Part shown: positions 1 through 12,718 of the stretch, piece after piece | Layout of the letters: every line of letters begins with the position of its first letter | Position numbering within the stretch: position 1 is the first letter of the stretch | Assembly (NCBI GenBank): GCA_900473415.1 | Contig: UCLR01000004.1 | Location: forward strand, 1 to 64,000 | From: Hyphomicrobiales bacterium | GTDB lineage: Bacteria; Pseudomonadota; Alphaproteobacteria; Rhizobiales; Beijerinckiaceae | Direction of reading: 5' to 3' | DNA length: 64,000 bases | Made by a program: the position numbers and the translations under genes | Notes under the pieces: model-generated | The model's input: the letters and a program-made list of their open reading frames with translations, nothing else | The model's database searches: none | What the model was told of the DNA's origin: nothing

Positions 1-786
1 GCCATCATCCGCCGCGACGAGGACCAGCGCTTCCGCGATCTCGGCTGGCAGGGCCGGTCCGAGCGTCGCAACGGCGAGAACCGGACCGTCTTCGAGCGGC
101 CGGACGGCACGCGCATCGTCACCGTCACCGACCAGGAGGGCCGGCTGATCCGCCGCACCCGCATCGACCGCGACGACCGTGAGGTGGTGATCATCGACAA
201 CACGCTGCGCGACCGGCCGGGCCGTTTCGCGGATGACGTCGTGGTGCTGCCGCCGCCGCCGCTGCCGATCCCGCGCGAGCGCTACATCGTCGATGCAGAT
301 CAGGCCGACGAGGACCTGATCTACGAGACGATCACGGCGCCGCCGATTGCCGCGATCCCGCGCCGCTACACGCTCGACGAGGTGCGTTATTCGCCGGATC
401 TGCGCGCCCGCATGCGCAGCGTCGATATCGACACGATCAACTTCGACACCGGCTCCTGGCAGGTTTCTCCGGATCAGGGGCGCCGTCTGGCGGTGATCGC
501 GGAATCGGTCCGGCGTGCCTTGCAGAGCTCGCCGAACGAGGTGTTCCTCGTCGAGGGGCATACCGACGCCGTCGGCCCCGATGTCGACAACCTGTCGCTC
601 TCGGATCGCCGGGCGCAGTCGGTTGCCGAAATCCTGACGCGCGATTTCCAGATACCGCCGGAGAACCTGACGACCCAGGGCTACGGCGAGCAATATCTGA
701 AGGTCCAGACGCAGGAGGCGGCGCGCGAAAACAGGCGCGTCACACTCAGGCGCATCACGCCGCTGCTCACGGGCCAGAACCGCTGA
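1..786 (+). CDS. OmpA-family protein, C-terminal part (5' end outside window)
   Basis: The frame is open from the first base, so the true start lies upstream; 261 residues are visible. The last ~115 residues form an OmpA-like peptidoglycan-binding domain, with INFDTGS near residue 146 of the fragment, the hallmark EGHTDAVG near 185 and the closing ENRRVTLRR near 250. Such domains bind diaminopimelate in peptidoglycan and anchor envelope proteins. The preceding region is rich in Arg, Asp and Pro and looks like low-complexity repeats of the type FERPDGTRIVTVTDQEG. No membrane barrel is visible in the part seen. A strong hairpin follows the stop codon. The domain call is secure; the overall protein type cannot be judged from the fragment. 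Confidence 0.88.
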   Translation, partial: AIIRRDEDQRFRDLGWQGRSERRNGENRTVFERPDGTRIVTVTDQEGRLIRRTRIDRDDREVVIIDNTLRDRPGRFADDVVVLPPPPLPIPRERYIVDADQADEDLIYETITAPPIAAIPRRYTLDEVRYSPDLRARMRSVDIDTINFDTGSWQVSPDQGRRLAVIAESVRRALQSSPNEVFLVEGHTDAVGPDVDNLSLSDRRAQSVAEILTRDFQIPPENLTTQGYGEQYLKVQTQEAARENRRVTLRRITPLLTGQNR

Positions 787-794
787 TCCTCAGA

Positions 795-825
795 CGGGGC
801 TGCTCACAGGGCAGCCCCGTTCGTC
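795..825 (+). terminator. Probable intrinsic terminator after the OmpA-family gene
   Basis: Nine-base arms cggggctgc (795-803) and gcagccccg (811-819) flank a 7-nt loop and are followed by ttcgtcct. The T-run is weak, but the hairpin starts only 8 nt after the stop codon. Confidence 0.6.
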
Positions 826-879
826 CTGCGACACAGGGAACTCCCCACTCCGACAGCGGTTCTTCTTCAGGAGGAATCG

Positions 880-1179
880 ATGATGGGAGGTGTCGCCATG
901 AAAATCTCCGTTCTGGCAAGCGCAGGCCTGATGCTTGCCGGTCCGTTCGCGCCGTTGCCGGCATGGCCTCAGAACTCTCCACCGACCGTGAGTCCTCCGG
1001 CCGCGAGGGAGCGTGCTCCCGGTGTGCCGATGGCGCCGCGAATGGATGATTCCGTGCGACTGCCGGCTGGGGATCGGGCCGCGCCACTCCCTAACGGGCG
1101 TGAAGAGCGTGATGACAGGGCACAAGCCAGTCGCGATCTGCCGATGCCACGCGGCGTGCCGTCGATCATCGCGCCCTGA
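880..1179 (+). CDS. Small secreted protein of unknown function
   Basis: 99 residues from ATG 880, which has AGGAGG five bases upstream. ATG 898 also has GGGAGG seven bases upstream and gives a cleaner signal peptide (MKISVLASAGLMLAGPFAPLP). Both starts are plausible. After the hydrophobic N-terminus the protein is rich in Pro, Arg and Ala with no recognisable domain, and is probably disordered in the periplasm. It ends 47 bases before the next small gene. I do not recognise a family. The strong ribosome sites and signal peptide are the main support that it is real. Confidence 0.5.
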   Translation: MMGGVAMKISVLASAGLMLAGPFAPLPAWPQNSPPTVSPPAARERAPGVPMAPRMDDSVRLPAGDRAAPLPNGREERDDRAQASRDLPMPRGVPSIIAP

Positions 1180-1226
1180 GGTTCGCGTTCAGGATTTGGC
1201 AAGGCCGCCGGCCTAGGGTCGCGGTC

Positions 1227-1424
1227 ATGAGCGATGTCGTTTCGATAGCCCAGAGCTTTGCCGCAACGCAGGCAGCTTCGCTGCAGCAGGCGCTGAGCAC
1301 GGAGATGCTGCGCCAGAACGCGGAGTCTGCGCAGAGCCTCGTCTCCATGCTCCAGCAGAGCGTCGACCAGACGAAGGCGACCCTCCCCGAGGGTCAAGGC
1401 ACGATCGTCGACCGCACCGCCTGA
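1227..1424 (+). CDS. YjfB-like putative motility protein (small)
   Basis: 65 residues, mostly one or two amphipathic helices rich in Gln, Ala and Ser (MSDVVSIAQSFAATQ at the start, SLVSMLQQSVDQT later). The length, the N-terminal A-x-x-Q-A-x-x-L-Q-Q-A pattern and the short disordered tail resemble the YjfB putative motility family (Pfam YjfB_motility). The biochemical role of that family is not established. No flagellar or chemotaxis operon adjoins it; the nearest chemoreceptor is 30 kb away. It ends about 75 bases upstream of the thiamine riboswitch, so it is probably a separate transcription unit. Confidence 0.55.
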   Translation: MSDVVSIAQSFAATQAASLQQALSTEMLRQNAESAQSLVSMLQQSVDQTKATLPEGQGTIVDRTA

Positions 1425-1498
1425 TTCCCCCGCTTTCCAGCCTTCCGGATTCCGGCACGGCTCTGCCGTTGCCAAGTCCCGGTCGCGCGCCTAACCTC

Positions 1499-4299
<2,801 letters not shown>

Positions 4300-4328
4300 A
4301 GCGAGCTGACTTGACGCGGAACCGCGCC

Positions 4329-4440
4329 GTCATCCCGGACAAGCCGCGAAGCGGCGCTGATCCGGGATCCATGCCGGAGCGTTTCCGGTCGAGGTTCAGG
4401 CATGGATTCCGGGTCTGCGCTTCGCTTCGCCCGGAATGAC
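4329..4440. repeat. Dispersed palindromic repeat (GTCATCCCGG type)
   Basis: Begins gtcatcccgg (4329-4338) and ends ccggaatgac (4431-4440), with internal inverted segments (gccgcgaagcggc; catgcc with a matching ggcatgg). The same borders recur at 22123-22217 and 36466-36503. It fills the gap between thiM and the convergent gene. Confidence 0.75.
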
Positions 4441-4461
4441 CCGCGTATGTATTGAACGCCG

Positions 4462-5334
4462 TTACTGCGTCGGCGTCAGCGAACGCGGCTTCGGCGCCGC
4501 CGGGCGCGGCTTCGGCTTGGCGGCGGGCTTCGGCTCGGTGCTGAGGCCGAGGCGGGCGCGCAGATTGGCGGCGCGCGCCTCAGTGATCCGGGCGGCGCAG
4601 AAGCCGAGCTGGCCTTCACGCTGGAAATCCCGGCAGGTCATTTCGCGCTCGGCCGAGAAACCGGCCTGCTCGCGCGCGATCGAGCGCTGCTCGACCGGAT
4701 CCGATTTGGCGGTCAGCGTCCGGTATCCTTCGCGCACGGCGCGCTCGGCAGAGCCCCGCGCCCGCTCGATCTCGCGCGCCTGGGCCACGACCGTGCGCGC
4801 ATCGGGACCCCAGAGCCCGCGTGGGTCGATCCGGCACTGGGCGACCTCGACGATGCAGGGCTCGCTGGGCTCCACGACGAGAAAGGCGCTTTCGAGCACT
4901 TCGAAGACGATCGGGCAGACCGGCGCTTCCAGCCGGTAGCGCGGCACGCCGGCCGGGCGCCCGAGCGCCGTGACCGGGACCGGATCATCGCCGAAGGAGA
5001 CCGAGCAGGGCTCGACCAGATTGGCCGACTGAAAGCCGTCCAGATTGAGCTTCAGCCCGTAGCCCGTCGCCGTCTTGGTGAAGCTGGCCTCGCCGTGATT
5101 GCCATTGCGATGCAAGGTCTTGCCGAGGATTGCCTCCTCGCCGGCGATCTTGATCGCCGGCATGCTCGGACCGCGCGGCTGGGCCGGAGCCCCCGGCTGG
5201 GAGGGGGCTGCCTGCTGTGCGCCCGGCGCATTGAACGGCTGCGCGCCCGGCAGCTGCATGGGCTGGGCGTGTGCACAGACGACCATCGCGGCGAGAGCCG
5301 CCAGGACGAGGGGCAGGCGCGTCGATCGGCTCAT
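4462..5334 (-). CDS. Secreted protein of unknown function, six cysteines, Lys/Pro-rich tail
   Basis: 290 residues from the ATG at 5334, chosen because it starts a typical signal peptide (MSRSTRLPLVLAALAAMVVC, ending AHA). The mature part has a Gln/Pro/Ala linker, then a central domain with six cysteines (in EPCSVSFG, APVCPIVF, SEPCIVEVAQC, MTCRDF, GFCAARI), and an AAKPKPRPAAPKPR tail. The helical C-terminal third with paired Cys (MTCRDFQREGQLGFCAARI) slightly resembles LprI/YecT-type lysozyme-inhibitor domains, but this is weak. It is divergent from dnaK. I cannot assign a function. Confidence 0.75.
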   Translation of the reverse strand: MSRSTRLPLVLAALAAMVVCAHAQPMQLPGAQPFNAPGAQQAAPSQPGAPAQPRGPSMPAIKIAGEEAILGKTLHRNGNHGEASFTKTATGYGLKLNLDGFQSANLVEPCSVSFGDDPVPVTALGRPAGVPRYRLEAPVCPIVFEVLESAFLVVEPSEPCIVEVAQCRIDPRGLWGPDARTVVAQAREIERARGSAERAVREGYRTLTAKSDPVEQRSIAREQAGFSAEREMTCRDFQREGQLGFCAARITEARAANLRARLGLSTEPKPAAKPKPRPAAPKPRSLTPTQ

Positions 5335-5492
5335 GGGCAGTCCTATGGGAGTCCACGGGCAAACGGAACGGCCTTCTTGCATGACCGCCGGCGGGCCGGT
5401 GCGCAAGGGCGGCAAGGCCACAGTCCGGCCGGAAAAGCGTGGCCGCGACTACGCGAACCCTGAAATCCCCGTTTCTTAATCGGCTCGCCTGT

Positions 5493-5523
5493 CTTGCAAG
5501 GCTGGGAACACCCTCACTATATA
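5493..5523 (+). promoter_or_regulatory. Candidate heat-shock (RpoH-type) promoter of dnaK
   Basis: CTTGCAA at 5493-5499 and CTATATA at 5517-5523, 17 bases apart, resemble the alphaproteobacterial RpoH pattern (CTTG near -35, CTATAT near -10). A sigma-70-type reading (TTGCAA, 18, TATATA) also fits. The site would leave a leader of about 150 bases before dnaK at 5681. No CIRCE repeat is visible. The rest of the 346-base gap between 5335 and 5680 shows nothing else I can name. Confidence 0.6.
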
Positions 5524-5680
5524 CGCCGCCAAGGGGCGGTTGTTGGAATTCTGACCACCGTCGAACGTGGAATGCCGGTTCCGTTCGCCGCTGAAGCGGG
5601 GGCGGGCCGGTCCATGGGCCGGCAGGTGGCGTGAACGCGTCGCAGGCCGGCGATCTGCTCAGTCGAAAGGGATCCCGTCC

Positions 5681-7597
<1,917 letters not shown>

Positions 7598-7620
7598 CGC
7601 GCGCTCGCCTTCCGCTGGAA

Positions 7621-7722
7621 CGTCATGGCCGGGCTTGACCCGGCCATCTCGTTACGGGAAGGCACCGTGAAGGGAAGATCGCTTTCCTGCGGGAGATGGC
7701 CGGGCCGAGCCCGGCCATGGCG
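7621..7722. repeat. Dispersed palindromic repeat between dnaK and dnaJ
   Basis: Two related hairpins: atggccgggcttgacccggccat (7625-7647) and a second atggccggg...cccggccat (about 7696-7719), joined by a variable segment with gatcgctttcctgcgggag. The CGGGCTTGACCCGG core also occurs at 16962, 29269 and 40318. Here the repeat sits inside what should be a dnaK-dnaJ transcript. Confidence 0.75.
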
Positions 7723-7751
7723 CGTGAGGGAGCGAAGGGGCCATTCGATTG

Positions 7752-8888
7752 ATGTCGAAGCGCGATTATTACGAGGTCCTCGGCGTTAGCCGGACGGTGA
7801 CGGAGGTCGAGCTCAAGAGCTCCTTCCGCAAGCTGGCGATGCAGCATCACCCGGACAAGAATCCCGGCGACAAGGAAGCCGAGATCAAGTTCAAGGAAAT
7901 CAACGAGGCCTATCAGATCCTCTCCGACGGCCAGAAGCGCGCGGCCTATGACCGGTTCGGCCATCAGGCTTTCGAGAATGGCGGCGGTGGCGGCCCTGGC
8001 GGCGGCGCCGATTTCTCCGACTTCATGTCGGACATCTTCGATTCCTTCTTCGGCGACGCCCGGCGCGCCGGGCCGCGCGGCGCCAATGGCCGCGAGCGCG
8101 GCGCCGATCTGCGCTACAATCTCGAAATCGGGCTGGAAGAGGCCTTCGCCGGCAAGAATTCCACCATCCATGTGCCGACCTCGGTCTCCTGCGAGGCCTG
8201 CTCCGGCACCGGCGCCAAGCCCGGCTCCAAGTCGCGGCAATGCCCGACCTGCGGCGGCCATGGCCGCGTGCGCGCCAACCAGGGCTTCTTCTCGGTCGAG
8301 CGCACCTGCCCGACCTGCTCGGGCCGCGGCGAGATCATCGACGACCCCTGCAAGAACTGCCAGGGCGCCGGTCGGGTCACGCGCGAGCGCACGCTCTCGG
8401 TCAACATTCCGGCCGGCGTCGAGGACGGCACGCGCATCCGGCTTGCCGGCGAGGGCGAGGCCGGCCTGCGCGGTGGGCCGGCGGGCGACCTCTACATCTT
8501 CCTCTCGATCAAGCCGCACGCGATCTTCCAGCGCGACGGCGCCGATCTGTTCTGCCGCGTTCCGATCGGACTCGTCTCGGCCGCGCTCGGCGGCGAGATC
8601 GAGGTGCCGACGTTGTCGGGCGAGCAGGCCCGGGTGAAGATCCCGGAAGGCACGCAGACCGGCAAGCAGTTCCGCATCAAGGGTAAGGGCATGAGCGTGC
8701 TGCGCTCGCGCGACGTCGGCGACCTCTACATCCAGGTCGTCGTCGAGACGCCGCAGAAGCTGACCGCGCGCCAGCGCGAACTGCTCGAGGAGTTCGAGCG
8801 CGAAAGCTCGCAGAACACGCATCCCGAGACGGCCGGCTTCTTCGGGCGCGTCAAGGAGTTCCTCGGCGGGCTCGGCGGCACGGCCTGA
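7752..8888 (+). CDS. dnaJ: Chaperone protein DnaJ (Hsp40)
   Basis: 378 residues from ATG 7752; a TTG one codon upstream is less likely. DnaJ delivers substrates to DnaK and stimulates its ATPase. The J domain covers residues 1-70 with HPD at 33-35. A Gly/Phe-rich stretch ([17 protein letters not shown]) follows. Four CxxCxGxG zinc repeats are intact: [24 protein letters not shown] and CKNCQGAG. Two C-terminal beta domains complete a type I DnaJ. It lies downstream of dnaK in the same direction and is followed by a strong terminator. Confidence 0.98.
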   Translation: MSKRDYYEVLGVSRTVTEVELKSSFRKLAMQHHPDKNPGDKEAEIKFKEINEAYQILSDGQKRAAYDRFGHQAFENGGGGGPGGGADFSDFMSDIFDSFFGDARRAGPRGANGRERGADLRYNLEIGLEEAFAGKNSTIHVPTSVSCEACSGTGAKPGSKSRQCPTCGGHGRVRANQGFFSVERTCPTCSGRGEIIDDPCKNCQGAGRVTRERTLSVNIPAGVEDGTRIRLAGEGEAGLRGGPAGDLYIFLSIKPHAIFQRDGADLFCRVPIGLVSAALGGEIEVPTLSGEQARVKIPEGTQTGKQFRIKGKGMSVLRSRDVGDLYIQVVVETPQKLTARQRELLEEFERESSQNTHPETAGFFGRVKEFLGGLGGTA

Positions 8889-8914
8889 GACCCAGACGAA
8901 TCGATATCAAGAAA

Positions 8915-8940
8915 GGGCCGCCGAAGGGCGGCCCGTTGCT
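8915..8940. terminator. Bidirectional terminator after dnaJ
   Basis: Perfect 8-base arms gggccgcc (8915-8922) and ggcggccc (8927-8934) with a GAAG loop. On the plus strand gttgcttt follows; on the minus strand tttctt follows, so it can also end the convergent regulator gene. Confidence 0.85.
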
Positions 8941-8970
8941 TTGGTGGCGCCGGATTGACTGTCCGGGCGG

Positions 8971-9792
8971 TCACGCCGTCCCGCTGCCGTTCGCGACGAG
9001 CGCCCGCAGGATCTCCGCGGTGCCGGCATCGGCCGGAAAGAAGGTCTCCAGCGCAAGCTCGGACAAGGTGATGTCGACGGGCGTTCCGAACACCGTCGTC
9101 GTCGAGATCAGCGAAAGCACGCTCTCGCCCAGTCGAAGCTGCATCGGCACGGCAATGCCGGCTTCCATCTCGGCGGCCTGATGGCGTTTCGTCGACCCGT
9201 CGGGTTGCGGATAGGCCGAGAGTTCGTCCAGCAGCTCGCCCAGCGTGCCGTCCGCCGTCGCGCGAACCTGCTGGCGCAGCCGGGCGAGCAGATGGCTCCG
9301 CCACTCTCCGAAATTGACGATGAAGGGCGCGAGCCCGTCCGGGTGCAGCGAGAGGCGCAGCACATTGACCGGCGGCTTCAGCAGCTCCGCATCGCTGACG
9401 AGGCTGAGCAGCCGGGTCACCGCGCCATTGGCGGCGAGAAGCGACCAGTGCCGGTCGACCGCGAGCGCCGGATAGGGCTCGTGGCCCTTCAGGATCAGAT
9501 CGATCGCGCTTCGGGCTGCCTTGAGGGCGGGATCGTCGAGTGGGCGCTCCAGATAGATCGGGGCGTAGCCGGCGGCGAGCAGCAGCGCATTGCGCTCGCG
9601 CAGCGGCACGGCGAGGTGTTCCGCCAGCAGCAGGACCATCTCGCGGCTGGGGTGCGAGCGGCCGCTCTCGACGAAGCTCAGATGCTTCTGCGAGATCTCG
9701 GCTTCGAGCGCGAGGTCGAGCTGGCTGAAGCGACGCTGCTGCCGCCAGTCGCGTAGCAGGGCGCCGATGGTGGGCGAGGGATGACCGGTCAT
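8971..9792 (-). CDS. XRE-family regulator with MmyB-like ligand-binding domain
   Basis: 273 residues. An N-terminal helix-turn-helix of Cro/C1 type (RQQRRFSQLDLALEAEISQKHLSFVESGRS, about residues 16-45) is followed by a long all-alpha/beta domain of the MmyB-like family (AVDRHWSLLAANGAVTRLL near 112, VNVLRLSLHPDGLAPFI, and a C-terminal LSLISTTTVFGTPVDITLSELALETFFPAD). In the MmyB-like family that domain is thought to bind small hydrophobic ligands. It probably acts as a ligand-responsive repressor. It is divergent from the membrane-protein gene at 9919, with 126 bases between their starts, which makes that gene its most likely target. The ligand is unknown. Confidence 0.9.
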   Translation of the reverse strand: MTGHPSPTIGALLRDWRQQRRFSQLDLALEAEISQKHLSFVESGRSHPSREMVLLLAEHLAVPLRERNALLLAAGYAPIYLERPLDDPALKAARSAIDLILKGHEPYPALAVDRHWSLLAANGAVTRLLSLVSDAELLKPPVNVLRLSLHPDGLAPFIVNFGEWRSHLLARLRQQVRATADGTLGELLDELSAYPQPDGSTKRHQAAEMEAGIAVPMQLRLGESVLSLISTTTVFGTPVDITLSELALETFFPADAGTAEILRALVANGSGTA

Positions 9793-9918
9793 GCCGGCAA
9801 GCTAGCGAGGCTGGCGTCGCGTTCCAATTACCTCCCGCTTAATCGACCGGCCGCCGCGGATTCGTCAGCATTCCCCATCGACCGCGGGCCGCCGGCCCAT
9901 GACCGCAAGGAGAATGCC

Positions 9919-10353
9919 ATGTCGCTCGTCCAGTCCTCGCCCCTGTTGCGCAAGGCTCTCGCGCTCGATGCCGCCGCCTGCGCCGGCATGAGCCTCCTGC
10001 TCACTACGGCCGCCGGGCCGCTCGCTGCACCGCTCGGCCTGCCGGAAAGCCTCCTGCGCGGTGCAGGCATCATTCTGCTGCCCTGTGCCGTGCTGCTCGG
10101 CTTGCTCGCCAGCCGCAAGGTCCTGCCGCGCCTCGCCATCTACGCCGTCATCGGCATCAACCTGGTCTGGATCGTCGACAGCATCGCGATCCTGCTGATG
10201 GGCTGGTTCGCGCCGACCGGGCTCGGCATCGCCTTCGTGCTGGCGCAGGCAGCGGCCGTCGCCATCGTCACCGAGCTGGAGGTGATCGGCTTCCGGCGCT
10301 CGTCGGCGCAGGCCGGCGCGGTCCTCGGAGCCGATGGGGCGAGCCTTGGCTGA
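9919..10353 (+). CDS. Small integral membrane protein of unknown function
   Basis: 144 residues from ATG 9919, preceded by AAGGAG at 9907-9912. Four hydrophobic segments are visible: near 12-35, 45-65 (AGIILLPCAVLLGLLAS), 72-95 (LAIYAVIGINLVWIVDSIAIL) and 98-120. No catalytic or transport motif is apparent. It is divergent from an XRE/MmyB-type regulator, an arrangement common for a repressor and its single regulated gene. I cannot assign a function. Confidence 0.8.
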   Translation: MSLVQSSPLLRKALALDAAACAGMSLLLTTAAGPLAAPLGLPESLLRGAGIILLPCAVLLGLLASRKVLPRLAIYAVIGINLVWIVDSIAILLMGWFAPTGLGIAFVLAQAAAVAIVTELEVIGFRRSSAQAGAVLGADGASLG

Positions 10354-10432
10354 GCCCTTGTGACCTTGTCACGTGGCTGTCGCAAGGACACCCTAGCCGA
10401 CGGAGTTCCCATTCCCTCAGCAGGTACGATCC

Positions 10433-12634
10433 ATGCGCCAGCCCCTCGTCCTTGCGGCCCTCGCTTCCTTGCTCCTCGCCGGCACCGCCGCTGCCGAGCC
10501 GATGTTCAACCGCATCGCGACCTTCTCGGTGCCGCTGAACCTGCCGGCCGACCGTGATGCGAGCAAGAAGACCGTTTCCGAGATCGTCGCCTCGAACGAG
10601 GCCGGCACGCTGCTCGCCTACACCGATGCGGAGCAGAAGGCGCTCGGCCTCATCGACATCGCCGATCCGGCCAACCCGAAGCCGGCTGGTTTCGTGCCGC
10701 TCGAAGGCGAATCCACCTCCGTGACGATCCTCGGCGACAAGGCCTTCGTCGCCGTCGTCACCTCCGGCGACAACTTCAAGGAGCCGGCCGGTCATCTCGC
10801 TACCGTCGATCTGAAGACCAGGCAGGTCGTGGCGAAATGCGATCTCGGCGGCCAGCCCGACTCGGTGACGCTGACCAAGGACAAGGGCAAGATCGCCATC
10901 GCGATCGAGAACGAGCGCGACGAGAAGCTCAACAAGGGCGCCCTGCCGCAGCTTCCCGCCGGCAACCTCACCCTGGTCGGTATCAAGGATGGTGCTATCG
11001 ATTGCGCATCCCGTCAGGTCGTCGACCTGACCGGCATCGCCGGGGTCGAGCCGACCGATCCGGAGCCGGAATTCGTCGACGTCAATCAGGACGGCCTCGT
11101 CGTGGTGACGCTGCAGGAGAACAACCACATCGCCGTCGTCGACAGCCGCAGCGGCAAGGTCGTGACGCATTTCCCCGCCGGCACCGTCGATCTCAAGAAC
11201 ATCGACAAGACCCGCGACGGCCAGATCAAGCCGGTCGAGGAATTGAAGGGCGTGGCGCGCGAGCCCGATGCCGTGCGCTGGCTCGACAATGACCGCTTCG
11301 TCACCGCCAATGAGGGCGACTGGAAGGGCGGCTCGCGCGGCTTCACCATCTTCCGCAAGGACGGCACGGTTGAGTTCGACTCAGGCTCCGATGTCGAACA
11401 CATCGCAATGCGCGTCGGCCATTATCCGGAGCGGCGCTCGGCCGCGAAGGGCACCGAGCCCGAAGGCATCGAGGTCGGCACCTTCGGCGGCGACCGGCTG
11501 ATCTTCGTGGGTACGGAGCGCGCCTCGCTGGTGCTGGTCTATAAGGACGAGGGGCCGGGCAAGGCGCCGCGCTTCCTGCAGGCGCTGCCGGGCGGCATCG
11601 CGCCGGAAGGCCTGCTCGCGATCCCGCAGCGCGACCTCTTCGTCGCCTCGGCGGAAGCCGATCTCGGCGAAAAGGGCGGGCCGCGTTCCGCCGTGACGAT
11701 CTATCGCCGCAGCGAGGGGCCTGCCTCCTATCCCACGATCCAGTCCGAGCTGGAGAACGGCCTGCCGATCGGCTGGGGCGCGCTCTCGGGGCTCGCGGCC
11801 GACGCGACCACTCCCGGCAAGCTCTTCTCGGTCACCGACAGCGCCTATACGCCCTCGCGCATCCTCGAGATCGATACGACGGGCAAGCCCGTCCGCATCA
11901 CCAATGCGATCACGGTCACCAAGGATGGCAAGCCCGCTTCCTATGACCTCGAGGGTATCGCGACGCGGCCCGGGGGCGGCTTCTGGCTCGCCTCCGAGGG
12001 CGATCCCGACAGGAAGGACGGTCCGCTTGCCGACATCCTGCTGCGCGTTACGGCCAAGGGCGAGGTCGAAGAGGAGATCCGCCTGCCGGAAACGCTCGCC
12101 AGGCACGCCACCCGCTTCGGCTTCGAGGGCGTCGCCGTGACCGGCACCGGCGCTGACGAGACCGTCTGGATCGCCGTGCAGCGCGAGTGGAAGGATGATC
12201 CGAAGGGCAAGACCAAGATCCTGTCCTACAAGCCGGCGAGCAAGGAATGGGGCGTGCTGCACTACCCGCTCTCGCAGGCCGCTTCCGGCTTCTGGATGGG
12301 CCTTTCCGAGCTGACCGCGCTCGGTGACGACCGCTTCGCCGTGATCGAGCGCGACAACGGCTTCGGCGCCAAGGCGGTGAAGACACTCCAGACCTTCTCG
12401 GTGAAGGGGCTGAAGCCCGCCGCGATCGGCGCCAGCGAGATCCCGACCGTCTTGAAGACGCTGCTGCGCGATCTGACGCCGGATCTGATGAAGGCCGGCG
12501 GCTATGGCCTCGACAAGGTCGAGGGCATGGCGGTCGACAAGGCCGGCCATCTCTTCGTGGTCACCGACAATGACGGCGTCGATGACTCGTCCGGCGAGAC
12601 GCAGTTCTTCGCCTTCGGCCCGGTCTCGCGCTGA
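10433..12634 (+). CDS. Secreted esterase-like activity of phytase family protein
   Basis: 733 residues with a signal peptide (MRQPLVLAALASLLLAGTAAA). The N-terminal half looks like a YncE-type or choice-of-anchor I beta-propeller (LATVDLKTRQVVAKCDLGGQ, VDVNQDGLVVVTLQENNHIA). The C-terminal half matches the esterase-like phytase family (Pfam Phytase-like), with DLEGIATRPGGGFWLASEGD near residue 503 and LDKVEGMAVDKAGHLFVVTD near the end. Members are exported and probably hydrolyse phosphate or carboxyl esters, but substrates are mostly unproven. The gene is alone, with no phosphate transport genes beside it. No Pho box was recognised upstream. Confidence 0.88.
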   Translation: MRQPLVLAALASLLLAGTAAAEPMFNRIATFSVPLNLPADRDASKKTVSEIVASNEAGTLLAYTDAEQKALGLIDIADPANPKPAGFVPLEGESTSVTILGDKAFVAVVTSGDNFKEPAGHLATVDLKTRQVVAKCDLGGQPDSVTLTKDKGKIAIAIENERDEKLNKGALPQLPAGNLTLVGIKDGAIDCASRQVVDLTGIAGVEPTDPEPEFVDVNQDGLVVVTLQENNHIAVVDSRSGKVVTHFPAGTVDLKNIDKTRDGQIKPVEELKGVAREPDAVRWLDNDRFVTANEGDWKGGSRGFTIFRKDGTVEFDSGSDVEHIAMRVGHYPERRSAAKGTEPEGIEVGTFGGDRLIFVGTERASLVLVYKDEGPGKAPRFLQALPGGIAPEGLLAIPQRDLFVASAEADLGEKGGPRSAVTIYRRSEGPASYPTIQSELENGLPIGWGALSGLAADATTPGKLFSVTDSAYTPSRILEIDTTGKPVRITNAITVTKDGKPASYDLEGIATRPGGGFWLASEGDPDRKDGPLADILLRVTAKGEVEEEIRLPETLARHATRFGFEGVAVTGTGADETVWIAVQREWKDDPKGKTKILSYKPASKEWGVLHYPLSQAASGFWMGLSELTALGDDRFAVIERDNGFGAKAVKTLQTFSVKGLKPAAIGASEIPTVLKTLLRDLTPDLMKAGGYGLDKVEGMAVDKAGHLFVVTDNDGVDDSSGETQFFAFGPVSR

Positions 12635-12643
12635 GCGGTCAAT

Positions 12644-12675
12644 GAAAAAGCCCCGGATGCTGGCGCGTCCGGGGC
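12644..12675 (-). terminator. Intrinsic terminator of the metNIQ operon
   Basis: Arms gccccgga (12650-12657) and tccggggc (12668-12675). Read on the minus strand, the hairpin is followed directly by ctttttcatt, a good U-tract, 44 bases past the metQ stop. Confidence 0.88.
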
Positions 12676-12718
12676 AGGTGCCTGGCGATGGCTGGAAGCC
12701 AGGTGGGGAGGAGATGGA

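Noticed and set aside
5335-5680. CIRCE operator before dnaK
   Set aside because: No TTAGCACTC-N9-GAGTGCTAA or near match is present.
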